From assembly GCF_014898055.3 (NCBI RefSeq), contig NW_023601543.1:14283314-14347313 (forward strand): a stretch of DNA of 64,000 nucleotides. The letters are read 5' to 3'. The stretch is from Talpa occidentalis. Taxonomy: Eukaryota > Chordata > Mammalia > Eulipotyphla > Talpidae. Within the stretch, counting starts at the first letter, position 1; each line of letters begins with the position of its first letter. Position numbers and translations under genes: made by a program. Positions 33,906 to 45,600 of this stretch are shown in pieces. The notes below the pieces were generated by a model. It was not told the origin of the DNA. It made no database searches and saw only the letters and a list, made by a program, of their open reading frames with translations.

Positions 33906-36054
33906 GAGGAGTAATGAATGAACAATGAACTTTGAAAGGTAATTCGATAGAGTTACTATTTGGAAAAACAGAGGTGACAACTTGAAAACCTTTAGCAGTG
34001 TAACTTAGAGTCAAGCATTAGAAATGTAAATACTGAAATTCAGACCAAGGGTGGGGAATGCATTCATTATTATTAATTTGTATGTAAAATTGAAACAAAA
34101 CTTAGCATTAAAGATTTCCAGTGAAGTTACACTCCAATATCATGAGGATATACTTTTTGTTGAATAATTTATCATAATATTTTAAATCTTTTTGATTTAT
34201 ATTCTACAAAAACATCTTGGAGGTAATATTTAAGCTTTTTCTTTCATTGATGGTGAACCATATACCTCAGTAAAAATATTTATCCCAACAACATACATTC
34301 TACAGGTGTGGCCACAAGGGACAGGGGGACAGATTTTTAATCAAATCATCTGGGTTCCAGTTCATCCACATGTTCATGTTATTACTTTAGCAATCCTTGA
34401 AGCTCCCATAAGCTGCAGTTTTCTCATCTACAAACCAAGGCCACTGACTCTCACGCAATTATAGGAATGTTCTGACGGCACTTAGTAGAATGTAAGATTC
34501 TATAATAATATAAGTTTTTCTGAGGCCAGATGTTAGACATAATGTCCTCGTGCTCCAAGACTTTCCTTTCTGGCATTCTGGCATAGAGGTTGGGGTGCAG
34601 TCCCTGAATGTTGCTTACCACCTAACAACATTGAAATTAAAGATGGTAATATGAAAGACCTCCAAGTTATTAAACGAAAAGTATTCTAACATGGCAGTCG
34701 AAAAGATTATAAGGTTTCAGTTGAGACTCCCTTTATATGGTACTACTCTTTCAAAGACTTCCCCAGACCTCACTTGTATTTGCCAATCCACATGGCACAT
34801 ACCATGCATTGCTCTGGTTGGCAGTGTTTAGAATGGAGTTGTTTCACTGATAGGCCCTCATCGCATTTGACTAGCACCAAAGTTGCTGGAATCTTTGCTT
34901 TAATGTAATCATCAGTCCCACTAAACTGTAAAATGCCATTTCATTTTAGAGGATTATTATCTTACTACATATAAATCAAGTCACTATCCTCTAAAATACA
35001 ACTATGTTTAAGAGCACTCAGCAAGCCACAGCTATTTTCTGTATGTTGGATGAGGTTGTAAATGTGTCACCAAATGCTCAAATCAGATTGTTACTGAAGC
35101 ACAATCCTATCTCCAAGAGGGAAGACAACTATTAAGAACGAGCTTAGAAAAAAGACATTTTGTAGATGTATTAAAATAGAAAACATAAGCTGATTAGGCA
35201 AAGTTCCAAAGATTCATTAGTTTATTAAAGTAGATTGAAATGAATGTTTGAGAGATTTAAATAAATTAACCTTTAATGAGTACCCAGGGGCCAAGGAAAA
35301 AGAATGACAGAGGATTAGGAGTATTTTGTCTGATTGTTGCATAATGCACACTGATTAGTTTTTTTCTGAATGCTCATTGCTGTATAACAATACTAATAAA
35401 TAAAAAGATTATATTTAAAATATCTCTAGATTGTAATTGCTGCCTGCTCTTATGTGTACATAAATACCGTGCTTGGATTTAATAGCAGTCCCTATAACTT
35501 TGGCAGAGAGAGACAAGAATTTTTGTCATTACATCATTACATTTTGAAATATCTCATATGTGAGCAAAGCTTTGGTCAATTAGGATAAGTTATTCCTAAC
35601 ATGCTGGACATGCTTTTAGCATTTCAGCATTAAATTTTTATTCTGAATTTCCAAACTTGTGCTTTAAATATTTTTGATAGCAAGTTTCTTAGAAGATATG
35701 TTGGTTTTTAAATATCTTATTAAGAAAAAGCCATCTCTGTGCTTCTATACAAGTTCTGGTTTATAATTAGCCAAATTCTTAAGAAGCAAATTTTTTTTGG
35801 AACACTGTTGGAAATGACTTGATTTGGGGGAGACAGTGTTGTAACTGTACTACTATAAAGTCACTTACTGACAGTGTAGTAAGTTTTGTGTTGGTGCTAC
35901 TGGGAAGGCATTCTTCCAGGTCTCCCTCCTCTCCTTTATTTATCCCTGTTCCTGAGTTGTGTATCAGGTTTCTATTAATGTCTTTCACCAATACCTTTGT
36001 TAATGTCGTTGCATCTTAAACTCCAAATTTAGACATCGCATCGTTTTTACCTTT
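33906..36054. other. Unassigned AT-rich sequence
   Basis: Mostly unrecognised. A weak MIR-like patch lies near 34350-34460 ('atctgggttccagttc', 'gcagttttctcatctacaaa'). Confidence 0.4.
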
Positions 36055-36200
36055 CATTTCTCAGATGAGGAAACCTCTGTGAAAAATGACTTGTCCAAGG
36101 TTGATGGAACAGCAGAGAACAGAGCCTGTGTCTGTCTGGCCTGCTCTCTCACTAAACTTAACTGTGGTTTTGCACATTCTTTGCATTTTACCAGGTTCTT
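36055..36200 (-). mobile_element. MIR fragment, antisense
   Basis: 'atttctcagatgaggaaacctctgtg', 'acttgtccaaggttgatgg' and 'acagagcctgtgtctgtctgg' match antisense MIR. Confidence 0.65.
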
Positions 36201-36469
36201 CCTAAAGTTCAATGGAATCATTGAGGAATAGATGAGAGGTGACGAAGGCAAAACTCATTAAAGACTGATTTTATTAAATGTAGTTGTGTAGATGCTTCAT
36301 GACAGTGGTACATGAAGTGAAGTAATGAGTGATCTACTTGATGGTAAGGGTAGGTGGCCTGCCACCCTGAAGGTTATGAGATTTGAGGTCAGTCTCTAAA
36401 GACAGTTTGGAATCTTTCTTTGGAAATAAGAAAATAGAAAAGGATCATATGTCATGACCAAGTGTGATT

Positions 36470-36830
36470 CATTCTGGGACATAAGGATGGCTCCACATTT
36501 GCAGATCAATCAGTGTAATTCACCACATCAACATACAGGAAGAAAAAATATAACAGATACAGAGAAAGCATATGACAAAACTCAACATCCCATTTATGAT
36601 AAAAACTCTCCATAACTTGGAGATTGAAGGAACATACTTCAACATAATAATGGCCATATATGACAAACCCACAGCTAACATTGTTCTCAATGGTGAAAAT
36701 CCACTAAGATCTGGTACAAAACAAGGATGTACACTCTCACCATTACTATTCGGCATAGTACTGGAAAACCTAGCTAGAGCAATTAGGTTAAGAAGATATA
36801 AAAGGAATTAGAATTGGGAAAGAAGAAGTA
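36470..36830 (+). mobile_element. L1 ORF2 reverse-transcriptase fragment, sense
   Basis: The open frame 36572-36811 encodes L1 RT text: [20 protein letters not shown], then [20 protein letters not shown] and [19 protein letters not shown], which is the L1 motif (…GTRQGCPLSPLLFNIVLE…). Upstream at 36494 'tttgcagatcaatcagtgtaattcaccacatcaaca' is also L1. It is an internal ORF2 piece with neither 5' nor 3' end, and lacks the catalytic FADD motif. Confidence 0.92.
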
Positions 36831-37261
36831 AATAATGTCATACCACAGGGTGGTATGTAGAGATGAGAAAATGTACCATGTGTGAAAAAATAGTGAAACA
36901 TGCCATATGATACTGTGTAATTCTAAAATATTATAATTTTTTAAAAAAGAAAACAGATATAATATTCCTGATATTTTAGCTTGTATCTCCTGCAGCAAGG
37001 AAAGGGACATAATCATAGAATTAATATAACTTGCCTAAATTTTCCCCAAGACTTAACAATTTTGTCCAATAACCCTCAATCTATCCATCTTTCCCCTAGA
37101 AACATTATAAACTGGACAAGTGTAAGTCTAACCTATTTATACTACACAACCTGCTTATTGTAGGTAATGAGTAAATAAACTTACCCTCTAAGTGTTATGT
37201 AGCTTTAACTTTAAAAAAAAAAAAAAAGACCCCTTTGGGCAGTGGCTATTCATTTGCTCCA

Positions 37262-37545
37262 TTTGGAGCAGTGGATTCCAGTTTCTGGATGCACATTACA
37301 AGCAACCAGTAGCTTTTAAAATACCAGATGCTTCCCTGCTCTATGCAGAGACAAAATACTAACAGCCATGTAAACCAATGGTACTTCAATAAAAATAATT
37401 AAAAGTAAATAGTAAAATAAAAGCTTGATTCTCAGGCCTCATTGTGACCAATGAACTTAAAATTTCTGGGAGTGAGACTCAGGCATTGGTATTTTTTAAA
37501 GTTCTCCAGGCGATTTCACTGTGTAGCCAGAGGTGACACTCACTG
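37262..37545 (+). mobile_element. MER5-like (hAT-Charlie) DNA transposon remnant, interrupted
   Basis: 'gcagtggattccagtttctggatgcacattacaag' at the start and 'ttgattctcaggcctcattgtg', 'atttctgggagtgagactcaggcattggtattttt', 'gttctccaggcgattt' later follow the MER5A/B order. An AT-rich unrelated stretch lies at about 37345-37425. Confidence 0.65.
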
Positions 37546-39589
37546 CCTTGAAGTCTCCATCTCTTCTGGGTCACTCCTAACAAATCTGTGAGGTCAGGGA
37601 CTGGGTTGAGGCAAGAAGCAAGTGGTGAAAAAAGAATGTGAGCTACTTCTGGCACTGCTCACTTTGTAGCAGAACAAATTTGAGTCACATGTGTATCAGA
37701 AATCAAGTGTGTTTTAGAAGCCCAAAGGGAGGATCTTGACATGGAATTGGTGTGCTGCACTATTGCTATGTGGTCACCTGGAGCATCCACCCAGGAGGCC
37801 CGGCTGCCTGGCCAAGGTATTCAGGATCTTAGCTCATTGCTATTTTTTTCTTTATTCTACCGTCAACCCATGATGGTGGGTTTTCTCTGTCCGAATTTCA
37901 GCCCCTGTTTGCTCTGTCAGAATTTCCAGGAAATTCTGAGCCTCAAAATTTATTAAGACTGTAAATTTACCAATTAAAATCTGTTCTCAGGGATGCATGT
38001 CCCCAAAATGAAGAGGTACGGGGTGGGGAGGATTCACAAATAAAGCAACCACGATGAAAGATGGAAATGGATTCAGTTAGAGAGGGAGCGAAAGTTGAAA
38101 TGATTTTCCAAACAAGATTAACACCAGGATCCCAGTGATATCATTTGGACTGAGAGGATGTTTAGGTCTTTTCCACTCCTGGATTCTTCTTGAAGGTAGT
38201 TTGCAAAGTCCTTCGTCTTTCACGCCCTGACTTCACTTAGTACAACAGCTTCCTCTACTGTTTAATTACACTAATTGGGTTGTACGCTTGCTGCCTCTGT
38301 ACTGCCTAGAACTCTTAGGTGTAAAGAATCAGTGCAATGTTTAAGGCCTCTCTCCCATGAGGTAGCTTGATTAGGTCTCCCTTACAGTGCTGTTTTGTTG
38401 CAGAGAAACTCATGTTGAAACCCTTCCTGGAATTGAATTCGGCTATGACATTCTCTTCAACTCAATCGATCACTTAACATCTCTTAGGAGCCCCTGTTTG
38501 CTCTGTCAGTTGTTTGTCTCAAAGCATCTTCCTTAAATGAATTTACTTTAAAGTTAAAGATGATTGGAGTGCTTCCTCTCCGGGAGACAATTACATTGCT
38601 GTATTCTTTGGGGGGGAGAAAAACAATGTAGCATTATTTTTTCCAAGCTTTCTTTGAGTATTGCTAAAAGGAGAATTGTCAGCTTAATCCAACATACTAT
38701 AATAACCAAAAGACAATTGCTATTAAAATTCAGGATTTTCTAATAAGACCATTTTGAGGAGTTGTTTGGAAGCAGGAGAAAGGGGGAGAAGTATGAAGGG
38801 AGAAAGGGAAAGAATCTATTAAGTATTCCTGACCTTTAAAGACACTTTTGTCAGTGAATGCTGTAGACAAAATAAACCATATCAGAAACCTGTTATTGAA
38901 ATGTTTTTCTGCCTCTTTAGCCCAATAGTATGTTATCCTGCCTCTTAGACTATTATACTTTATCTGTTTTCTGGATGAATTGATATCTTCTGACAGGCTT
39001 TGTTAAGTGTACATAGTAAAGGTCAAGTGTAAACCATTTGCTGGTGTTTCCTGGCAGGCTTTATGTCATGGTAAATAGAGATTGGAAGAGGGTTTACTTT
39101 GCAGTATAGCTGTGTGGATAGTCTTCCAATGGATTGTGCTATTTCTCCTAGTGAAGCTCATAAACCTTGCAGGATTTTCAGGACTGTGAGTTTTAAATGG
39201 AGTCATCTCAGACTCCCCTCTTTCCCTCAACTCTCAGATCCAATCAAGCACCAAATACAGATGATCGTGCTTTGCGGATATCTCTGAAATCCATTCATTT
39301 CTTCCTATCTGTTGCCACTGTCTGAGGTGACAGTACTGACATCTGTTCCCTGTATCACTCTGGTATTCTAAGTGAGTCTCTGCCTCTGATGCCTTCTCAC
39401 CTCCCGTGCATCCTCCATGCTGCCAGCAGAATTAACTTTCCAAGGAACAGATCAGATGTTGACAACCCTCTCTTGAGAACATACACAAACCCACAAACAT
39501 CCAGAATGAACCCCGAGGTACTTCAATAAGTGCTCTGATTAAAAAACAAAAATCTCCATGTCTCTCTGTACTCATGTGGAGAGAGCCTG
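37546..39589. other. Unassigned sequence
   Basis: About 2 kb without a recognised gene or repeat; ORFs are short and unsupported. Confidence 0.4.
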
Positions 39590-39727
39590 TGGAGATTAGA
39601 AAAAATTCACTGAAAAGGTGACATTTTATCAGGGTTTCGAAGGTTGAGTAAAAGCTCTCTGGGTTGAGAACAGGGGAAATGGTAGCTCAAGCAGAGGGAA
39701 TGGTTTGTACAGAAGTACGGAATAAAA
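39590..39727 (-). mobile_element. L2 remnant, antisense (left of L1)
   Basis: 'aaggtgacattttatcagggtttcgaaggttgagtaaaagc' and 'ggtagctcaagcagagggaatggtttgtacagaag' are antisense L2 body. The L2 seems to resume at 41208 after an L1. Confidence 0.65.
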
Positions 39728-41207
39728 AGCCCAGAAATAAATCCATGCACATACTGCCAGTTGGTCTTCAACCTGGATGCCAAGAACGCACAATGGGGAA
39801 AAGATTATCTCTTCAACAAAATGGTGTTGGAAAAGCTGCATATCCACATGCAAAAGAGTGAACTTGGACCCACAGCTTATATCATATATAAAAATCCGCA
39901 CAAAGTGAATTAAAGTTTAAATGTAATACCTGAAACTGTAAAACTCCTAGAAGAAAATCTCAGGGAAAAGCATCGTGACATTGACCTTGGCAGTGGTTTT
40001 ATGATACGACACCAAAAGCACAGGCAAAGGAAGTAAAAATAGGCAAGTGTTACTACATCAAGCTAAAAAACTGTATAGCAAAAGAAACAACAACAAAAGA
40101 AACAATCAACACAGTGAAGAGGCAACCTACAGAATAGAAGAAAATATATCAATTCTAAAATATATAAACAATTCAATAGCACAGAACAAAACAAAACTGA
40201 TCATTAAAAAATTGGCTAAGGATTTGAATAGATGTTTCTCCAAAGACAATATGCAAAAGACCAACAAGTATATGAAAAGTTGCTCAAATCATTAATCATA
40301 TGGGAAATATAGGCCAAAACTACAATGAGCTAACACCTCATACCTGTGAGGATAACTGTTTTAAAAAAAGAAAAGATAGCAAGAATGGATGACCATGTGG
40401 AGTAATTAGAACCCTTGAACACTGTTGGTTGGAATGCAGAATGGTGCAGCTGCTATGGAGAACATATGGTGGCACCTCAAAAACTTAGAAATAAAACTAT
40501 CATATAATACAATCTTGCATTAGGCAATTTTGTTATTGTGTGAACATCATAGAGTGTAATTACACAAATCTAGGTTGGTTAGCCTACTACATGTCTAGGC
40601 TATAAATATCACAGTCATATTTATGGCCTTTAATTAAAACATCATTATGTGATGTGTTACTGTATAGGATTCCCTCATGTGGGAACTAACCAAAAAACTT
40701 AAAAATCAGGATCTCTAAAAGATATTAGCACCCCCGTATTCATTGGAGCACTAGTCAAGATATGGAAACAACCCAAATATCCAACAGATGGACAGATAAA
40801 GAACATATGGTATAGACATACAATGGAATATTATTAGGACATTAAAAAGAAAGAATTCCTGCCATAGCCAGGAACATGGATGAACCTTAAAGATATTATG
40901 CTAAGTGAAATAAGCCAGTCATAGAAGGACAAATAATTGACTTAGATGAGGTATCTAAAATAGTCAAACTCATAGTACCAAAGAGTAGAACAGTGGTTAC
41001 CAATGATGGAGGGCTGGAAGTGGGTGAAAAACTGTTCATCAGTAAACATCAAGTTTGACTTGTGTCCTATGAATGAGTACTAGAGAACTGCTTTATAACA
41101 TCATGCCTATAGTTAACAATACCGTATCATACACTTAAACTTTTGATTAGAGAGTAGATGTCATGTTAAGTGTTGTTACCATAATAAATACACATTTTTA
41201 AAAAGGA
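39728..41207 (+). mobile_element. L1MA/MB-type 3' fragment, sense, with a small insertion
   Basis: In order: ORF2 text 'ttcaacaaaatggtgttggaaaagctg' (39812), 'gatttgaatagatgtttctccaaagac' (40221), 'tggaatgcagaatggtgcagctgc' (40430), 'gatatggaaacaacccaaatatccaacag' (40758), 'aatggaatattatt' (40822), then the 3' UTR ending 'tcatgttaagtgttgttaccataataaa' (41161). Frames are broken. A foreign piece sits near 40515-40668. Confidence 0.93.
40515..40668. mobile_element. Small DNA-transposon-like insertion inside the L1
   Basis: 'gcattaggcaattttgttattgtgtgaacatcatagagtg' to 'atcattatgtgatgtgttactgta' matches the ends of a common eutherian non-autonomous repeat (…CGTTGTGCGAACATCATAGAGTG…), which I cannot name securely. 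It interrupts the L1 between 'catataatac' and 'aaaaatcaggatctc'. Confidence 0.6.
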
Positions 41208-41465
41208 GATTGAAGAGATATGGAAAGGCACAGCATGTTTGAGGAATTTGAGAAGTTCGTTATGAGTGAAGGATAGGGTACTTGGGGGAAGTGGCAAGAG
41301 AGGAAGCTGATACAATAATTTGAGTCAGATTTTCTGTGTATTATCTGCTTGTCTTTTTGGTTGTGACCTGCTGGAGGGAAAAAAGTGTCTTACTCAGTCC
41401 GGATGTCCTAGGGCCTGCCTAGCAGACTGCCAGGCACACAGAAATATTTGAATTAATTGGATGAC
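41208..41465. mobile_element. L2 remnants: antisense body, then sense 3' end
   Basis: 41215-41310 ('gaggaatttgagaagttc', 'ggcaagagaggaagctg') looks like the continuation of the antisense L2. 41335-41460 is a separate sense L2 3' end ('gtgacctgctggaggg', 'gcctgcctagcagactgccaggcacacagaaatatttg'). Confidence 0.6.
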
Positions 41466-42215
41466 TAAGGAGAGAGACTGTCTGTCAATGTTAATTAATT
41501 GATCCATTCATTCCAGTACATATTGAATACCTCAGTTAGACTCTAGGCTGAAGCAAAATTAAGATCCTGTTTATTCTTTTATACAACAACAATAGTAAGT
41601 CTTGTTTCAAACACAGATTAGTTTTATTTATTTCTTTGCAGCCTTTTCCCATTACAGTCATGTTGTCTTCTCAAAGAGTAGATTCTGGTTTTCTTTGTGG
41701 TAGATTTAACTTCAGCTCAGGAATATCTCTAAAGGAATTCATCACTTGTGAACACCCTGTATTGATACTCCTAAGGTGGAATTGTTATAGGGGGAGGTAT
41801 AAATCTATAAAGATGCATTATCATATTACCGGAATCTCTGTTTTCTCCCGTGTGTTTAATTTCACAGCCAACAGCAGGGTTGTTTATCATACATTCTTGA
41901 AAAATGAGTCCAAATGGGGATCCAAGATTAGGAATGCAGAAAGCATAACTCCAGAACATTAATGATACAGTATAGCAAAATTAATGTCGTGGGGGAAAGG
42001 AGGGAGGATACAAATTTTGAACATGTAAATGAAGATTTACTGTATTTATGTAGTTCTATCTTTAGGGAATGCTAAATCACAAACTCATCATTGGTTAATT
42101 AGGAGGTAATTAAAATTGTAGCATAGTGATTGGATAAATAGTTAATGAAGGCTGAATGAATGAAGAAAGAAAGTCTAGGGAAATTAGTGTGTACATTTTG
42201 GAAAACCAAAGATAT
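41466..42215. other. Mostly unassigned sequence
   Basis: A short antisense L2 terminus near 41500-41560 ('cattcattccagtacatattgaatacctc'); otherwise nothing recognised. Confidence 0.4.
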
Positions 42216-42229
42216 AAATGGTATTCATG

Positions 42230-42507
42230 GGCCTCCCTGGTGGCACAAGGGGTTAAGCACCACACTATGAAGCAATCTGCAGCCTCTGTAGCATGAGTTC
42301 GATCCCTGGCCGGCCAGGAAGAATCCCACATGGCACAGCAGACCTCTCCTGACTCGCCCGCTGCTCCCCTCGGCAGTGTATTTCACTGTCTGCCTGTTCT
42401 GCTCCCCGCTCTGTCTCTGGTGAATCCTCTCACCCCACGCATCTCTGGCCTGTACCCCAGCTCTTGTATGCATAAATAAATCTTTAAAAAAAAAGAAATC
42501 AGAAAAA
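42230..42507 (+). mobile_element. tRNA-derived SINE, copy 8
   Basis: Head GGGCCTCCCTGGTGGCACAAG, B-box-like 'gagttcgatcccTGG', tail 'cttgtatgcataaataaatcttt' plus A-rich run. Target duplication AAATGGTATTCATG at 42216-42229 and 42508-42521. It belongs to the GGCCTGTACCCCAGCTCTTGTATGC tail class. Confidence 0.95.
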
Positions 42508-42521
42508 AAATGGTATTCATG

Positions 42522-44039
42522 TAGTCCATCAGTCTTAAAGTATACCAATATCCTTTTAGCATTCATTGATAAGATTAACTCTCAAACTCCAAAGGAGTTT
42601 CTATTCTCACTCTCCTCTTCAAAGCTTCCTACACTGAAATGCAGATTTATCTAACTGCTACTTCAATTTTCACTCACTTGCAGTGAAATTATTTTGCTGA
42701 GTCTTGTTTACAACTTATTTATTGGAGTCTTAAGAATCTACTAGTGGGAATTGGTGTATCCTGTAGTAACTGTTCCTTCTTAAAGGGCTGGCTCAACCTA
42801 GGCTCCTGATCAGATCCAGCTGACTAGTTAGTTTTCAAAACCAGTAGAGTGGTTTCTTCAGGGAGAACTATGCTTGCTTTTGAGAATGACCTCAGCTTTA
42901 TGAAATCAATCAGCCTGAAGGGAAGATCTCATTACAGATCTGACAAGATAGACTCCAATTTCAATAGCAGAATAACTCTCTGTCCTCAGGCACGGAAATC
43001 TGCAATTATTTATTTTATTTAGACAGACACCCATAACACTACCTCTGGGGACAATCTCAGGTAAATATGAAACAGATAATCTAATGGTCAGTGTGTTAGG
43101 AACCTGCCTTGTGCCTCTCATACAGGTGGAAAATTTGTCAACAGGAATTGCAGCATGCCTAGAGCCAGCTCAGAGCAGGCTCTGATGAATCACCATCTTT
43201 CTAATCTCCTAACCCCAAAGATGTAGAGAGAAAGGTAGTTGATGTAACTGTTCCTAAGGCTAAACTACAGGAAAGTAAGACTTTCTCTTCTCATTTCCTC
43301 TGAAGACTGCCAGACTTTATCCTAAGGAAAATGATAGATCACCCGTCTGCCATCTGTTTCTTTGAACTGTTCTATCAAATCAACAATTTTTTGAACTTTA
43401 TTTTCATTGAGGAATGTGATTCTTTGCTGTGCTCCCCAAGCCTTAAATTGTACAGGGGAAAAGAACCCTGAAGAGTTCTTCTTCTTGAAGTTGGAAATAA
43501 GTATTTTGCTTTCCTGCTCACGGAACTGAAACACCTTAACAGATTTAGTTCAGACTTTTCTCAAATAATTCACCTTTACCAGGCCTGGGAGATGTCAGCC
43601 TCACAGGAAAAGCACAGAGAACATTCTGAGTGTAGGAAAATATGAATTTCGAGAGAAATGGTCCTTCTATGTTCCAGCTTTAGTGTCACAGTTAGCAGTG
43701 TTCTAATAACATAGCACCCGTCTGAACGTGAGCACGATTAAAGTGTTGGGAGGAGGCATTTCAGTTGTAAGGGGGAAATGTGGTTCTTTCTTGTTGGAAA
43801 GTTCAAGGTGGTGACAAATACGGTCTCCCAAAAATAGTGCAAGCAAAGAACAATCACGGACTACTGCCAGCTTTATTTATTAATGATTTACCTTGATGAC
43901 TGTGTATTAACTGCAAGAAAGGGTTATAGACTGAATGCAAAGCTCACATCTTCCAAGTCATAAATAGGATGGAATCTGGGGGCCTAAAATCAAACCTAGT
44001 CAAACTTTCATATTCTATTCTGAGACAAATATCTATAAA
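42522..44039. other. Unassigned sequence
   Basis: No gene or named repeat recognised. Confidence 0.4.
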
Positions 44040-44275
44040 TCCTCAATTGGTTTAGAAGGGCACTAATCCTTATTTAGTGTCTAATATGTTCTAGACCCTG
44101 AATGTATTCTAGCACTTAATTCTCCTCACTTCCCTGTAAGGCAGGCATGACCATCTCCATTTTACAGCATAGAAACCATTTTAGAGAGAGGAAGTGACTT
44201 GTCTTATATACCTTATGAGTACCTTATGAGTTGGGAATCCAGTCTGACTCCAGAGTAGCGCTGACCAGTAAAAGT
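44040..44275 (-). mobile_element. MIR SINE, antisense
   Basis: 'ttatttagtgtctaatatgttctagaccctg', 'cttaattctcctcacttccctgtaaggcaggcatgaccatctccattttacagcatagaaacc' and 'gttgggaatccagtctgactcc' are in antisense MIR order. A CTTATGAGTAC piece is duplicated near 44212-44231. Confidence 0.8.
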
Positions 44276-44814
44276 TTTTGCCCCATGCGAGGCGGCAGCC
44301 ACCAGCCGCATGTCACTGTTGGGCTCTTGAAATGTGACTAATGCTGTGACTGAAGACTGAAGAGCTGACCTTTTCATTTTATTTCATTTTACTTTCTTTG
44401 AACTTGGATTTAAATGGCTGCCTGTGGCTGCTGGTGACTGGATGGGACAGCACGTGTTGAGGCATGGCCTTTTCTTGACTGTAATTGTAAAGCGGGAGTC
44501 TGTAATCTGGTGTACACAGAATTAGTAAGAGAAATTCCGTGCATAGGGGTTGCCTTTATAGTGTTTTCTCATGTAAGAGTCTTGTTGGAAGGACTCTTTT
44601 ACTTCTTGGGGGACAATGAAGTTATGCAGAATGGATCATAGTCTTCCACTCCACCCTGAGGAGTCTTCTGGGATCCTAGGATGGACAGGATACCAGGAAT
44701 GCTGAAGGAACCCCAAAACATTTCTTCTTCCATTCATATCAGCCCCAGCAGCGGACTGGTTGCCATCTAGAGTGGGAAACATAGCTATTGTGCCCAAAGC
44801 TGATGCTGAGTTGA
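44276..44814. other. Unassigned sequence
   Basis: Nothing recognised with confidence. Confidence 0.35.
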
Positions 44815-45410
44815 GTTCAGTACACATTTTGGAGTGCTGATAATAGTGTGTGGGGCACCATGCTGGGCATGGGGGAGAGTAAAATAGGATTGAGATGGAC
44901 GCATGTAAAGTGTGTCCTCAAAGTGTTTAAACGTGGTGGTGAGGTAAGGCAAGAGGGAAGGGAAAGTAAGACAGATTTCCAAAGAACTATAACATACAAC
45001 ATGTTCTAAAAGGCACAGGGAAAGCGTATGGATTAAGATCTGAGGAGGGTCAGAATAGTGGTTTAGAATTTTAAAAGCCGAAGTTCCTTGTTCTACTGCT
45101 TGCTAGCTATGTGACCTTGGGAAATTTACTTAAAACATGTTGCAAGATGGGAATAGTAACTAGAATGTAGATTAGTAATCTATGTAAAGCAGGCACATTC
45201 TGAGCAGGCAGTGAATGGCCCTTCGCTTGTGGATGTACTCTCGTGCATACATTTTGTGTTGGGTGGAGGTGGATGTGGAAAGGCATCATGAAGGAAATAG
45301 CATCTGAGATCAACTCTAAAGGAAGGGCAGTGTTTTTGAAGGCTGGAAATCGAGAAGAAGGTGGAGGAGCAGCAGCATGACCCAAAGATGTGGAGTTCGG
45401 AAAGTACTGT
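44815..45410 (-). mobile_element. L2 remnant, antisense, with a MIR inside
   Basis: 'agtacacattttggagtgctgataatagtgtgtggggcaccatgctggg' is the antisense L2 3' end. 'gggcagtgtttttgaaggctgg' and 'agcagcatgacccaaag' further on are L2 body. A sense MIR piece interrupts at about 45075-45190 ('tactgcttgctagctatgtgaccttgggaaatttac'). Confidence 0.65.
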
Positions 45411-45459
45411 AATGAATTTTAAGTGGTAGGTAGTCCCATTTTGTTAGTGTCATACTCGT

Positions 45460-45600
45460 CTACTCACACCTGTGTATCAGCATCTTCAGGGAACTTGGTA
45501 GAAAAGCAGACCACAACCCAGACTTACTGAGCCAAAATCTGCATTTTTCACAAGATCCTCAGGGAAACCCGTGGTTCAAGAAATGTTAGGGTAGAGCACA
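45460..45600 (+). mobile_element. MER5A-like DNA transposon remnant
   Basis: 'ctgtgtatcagcatcttcagggaacttggtagaaaagcagac', 'ctgagccaaaatctgcatttttcacaagatcctcaggg' matches MER5A internal sequence in order. Confidence 0.75.
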
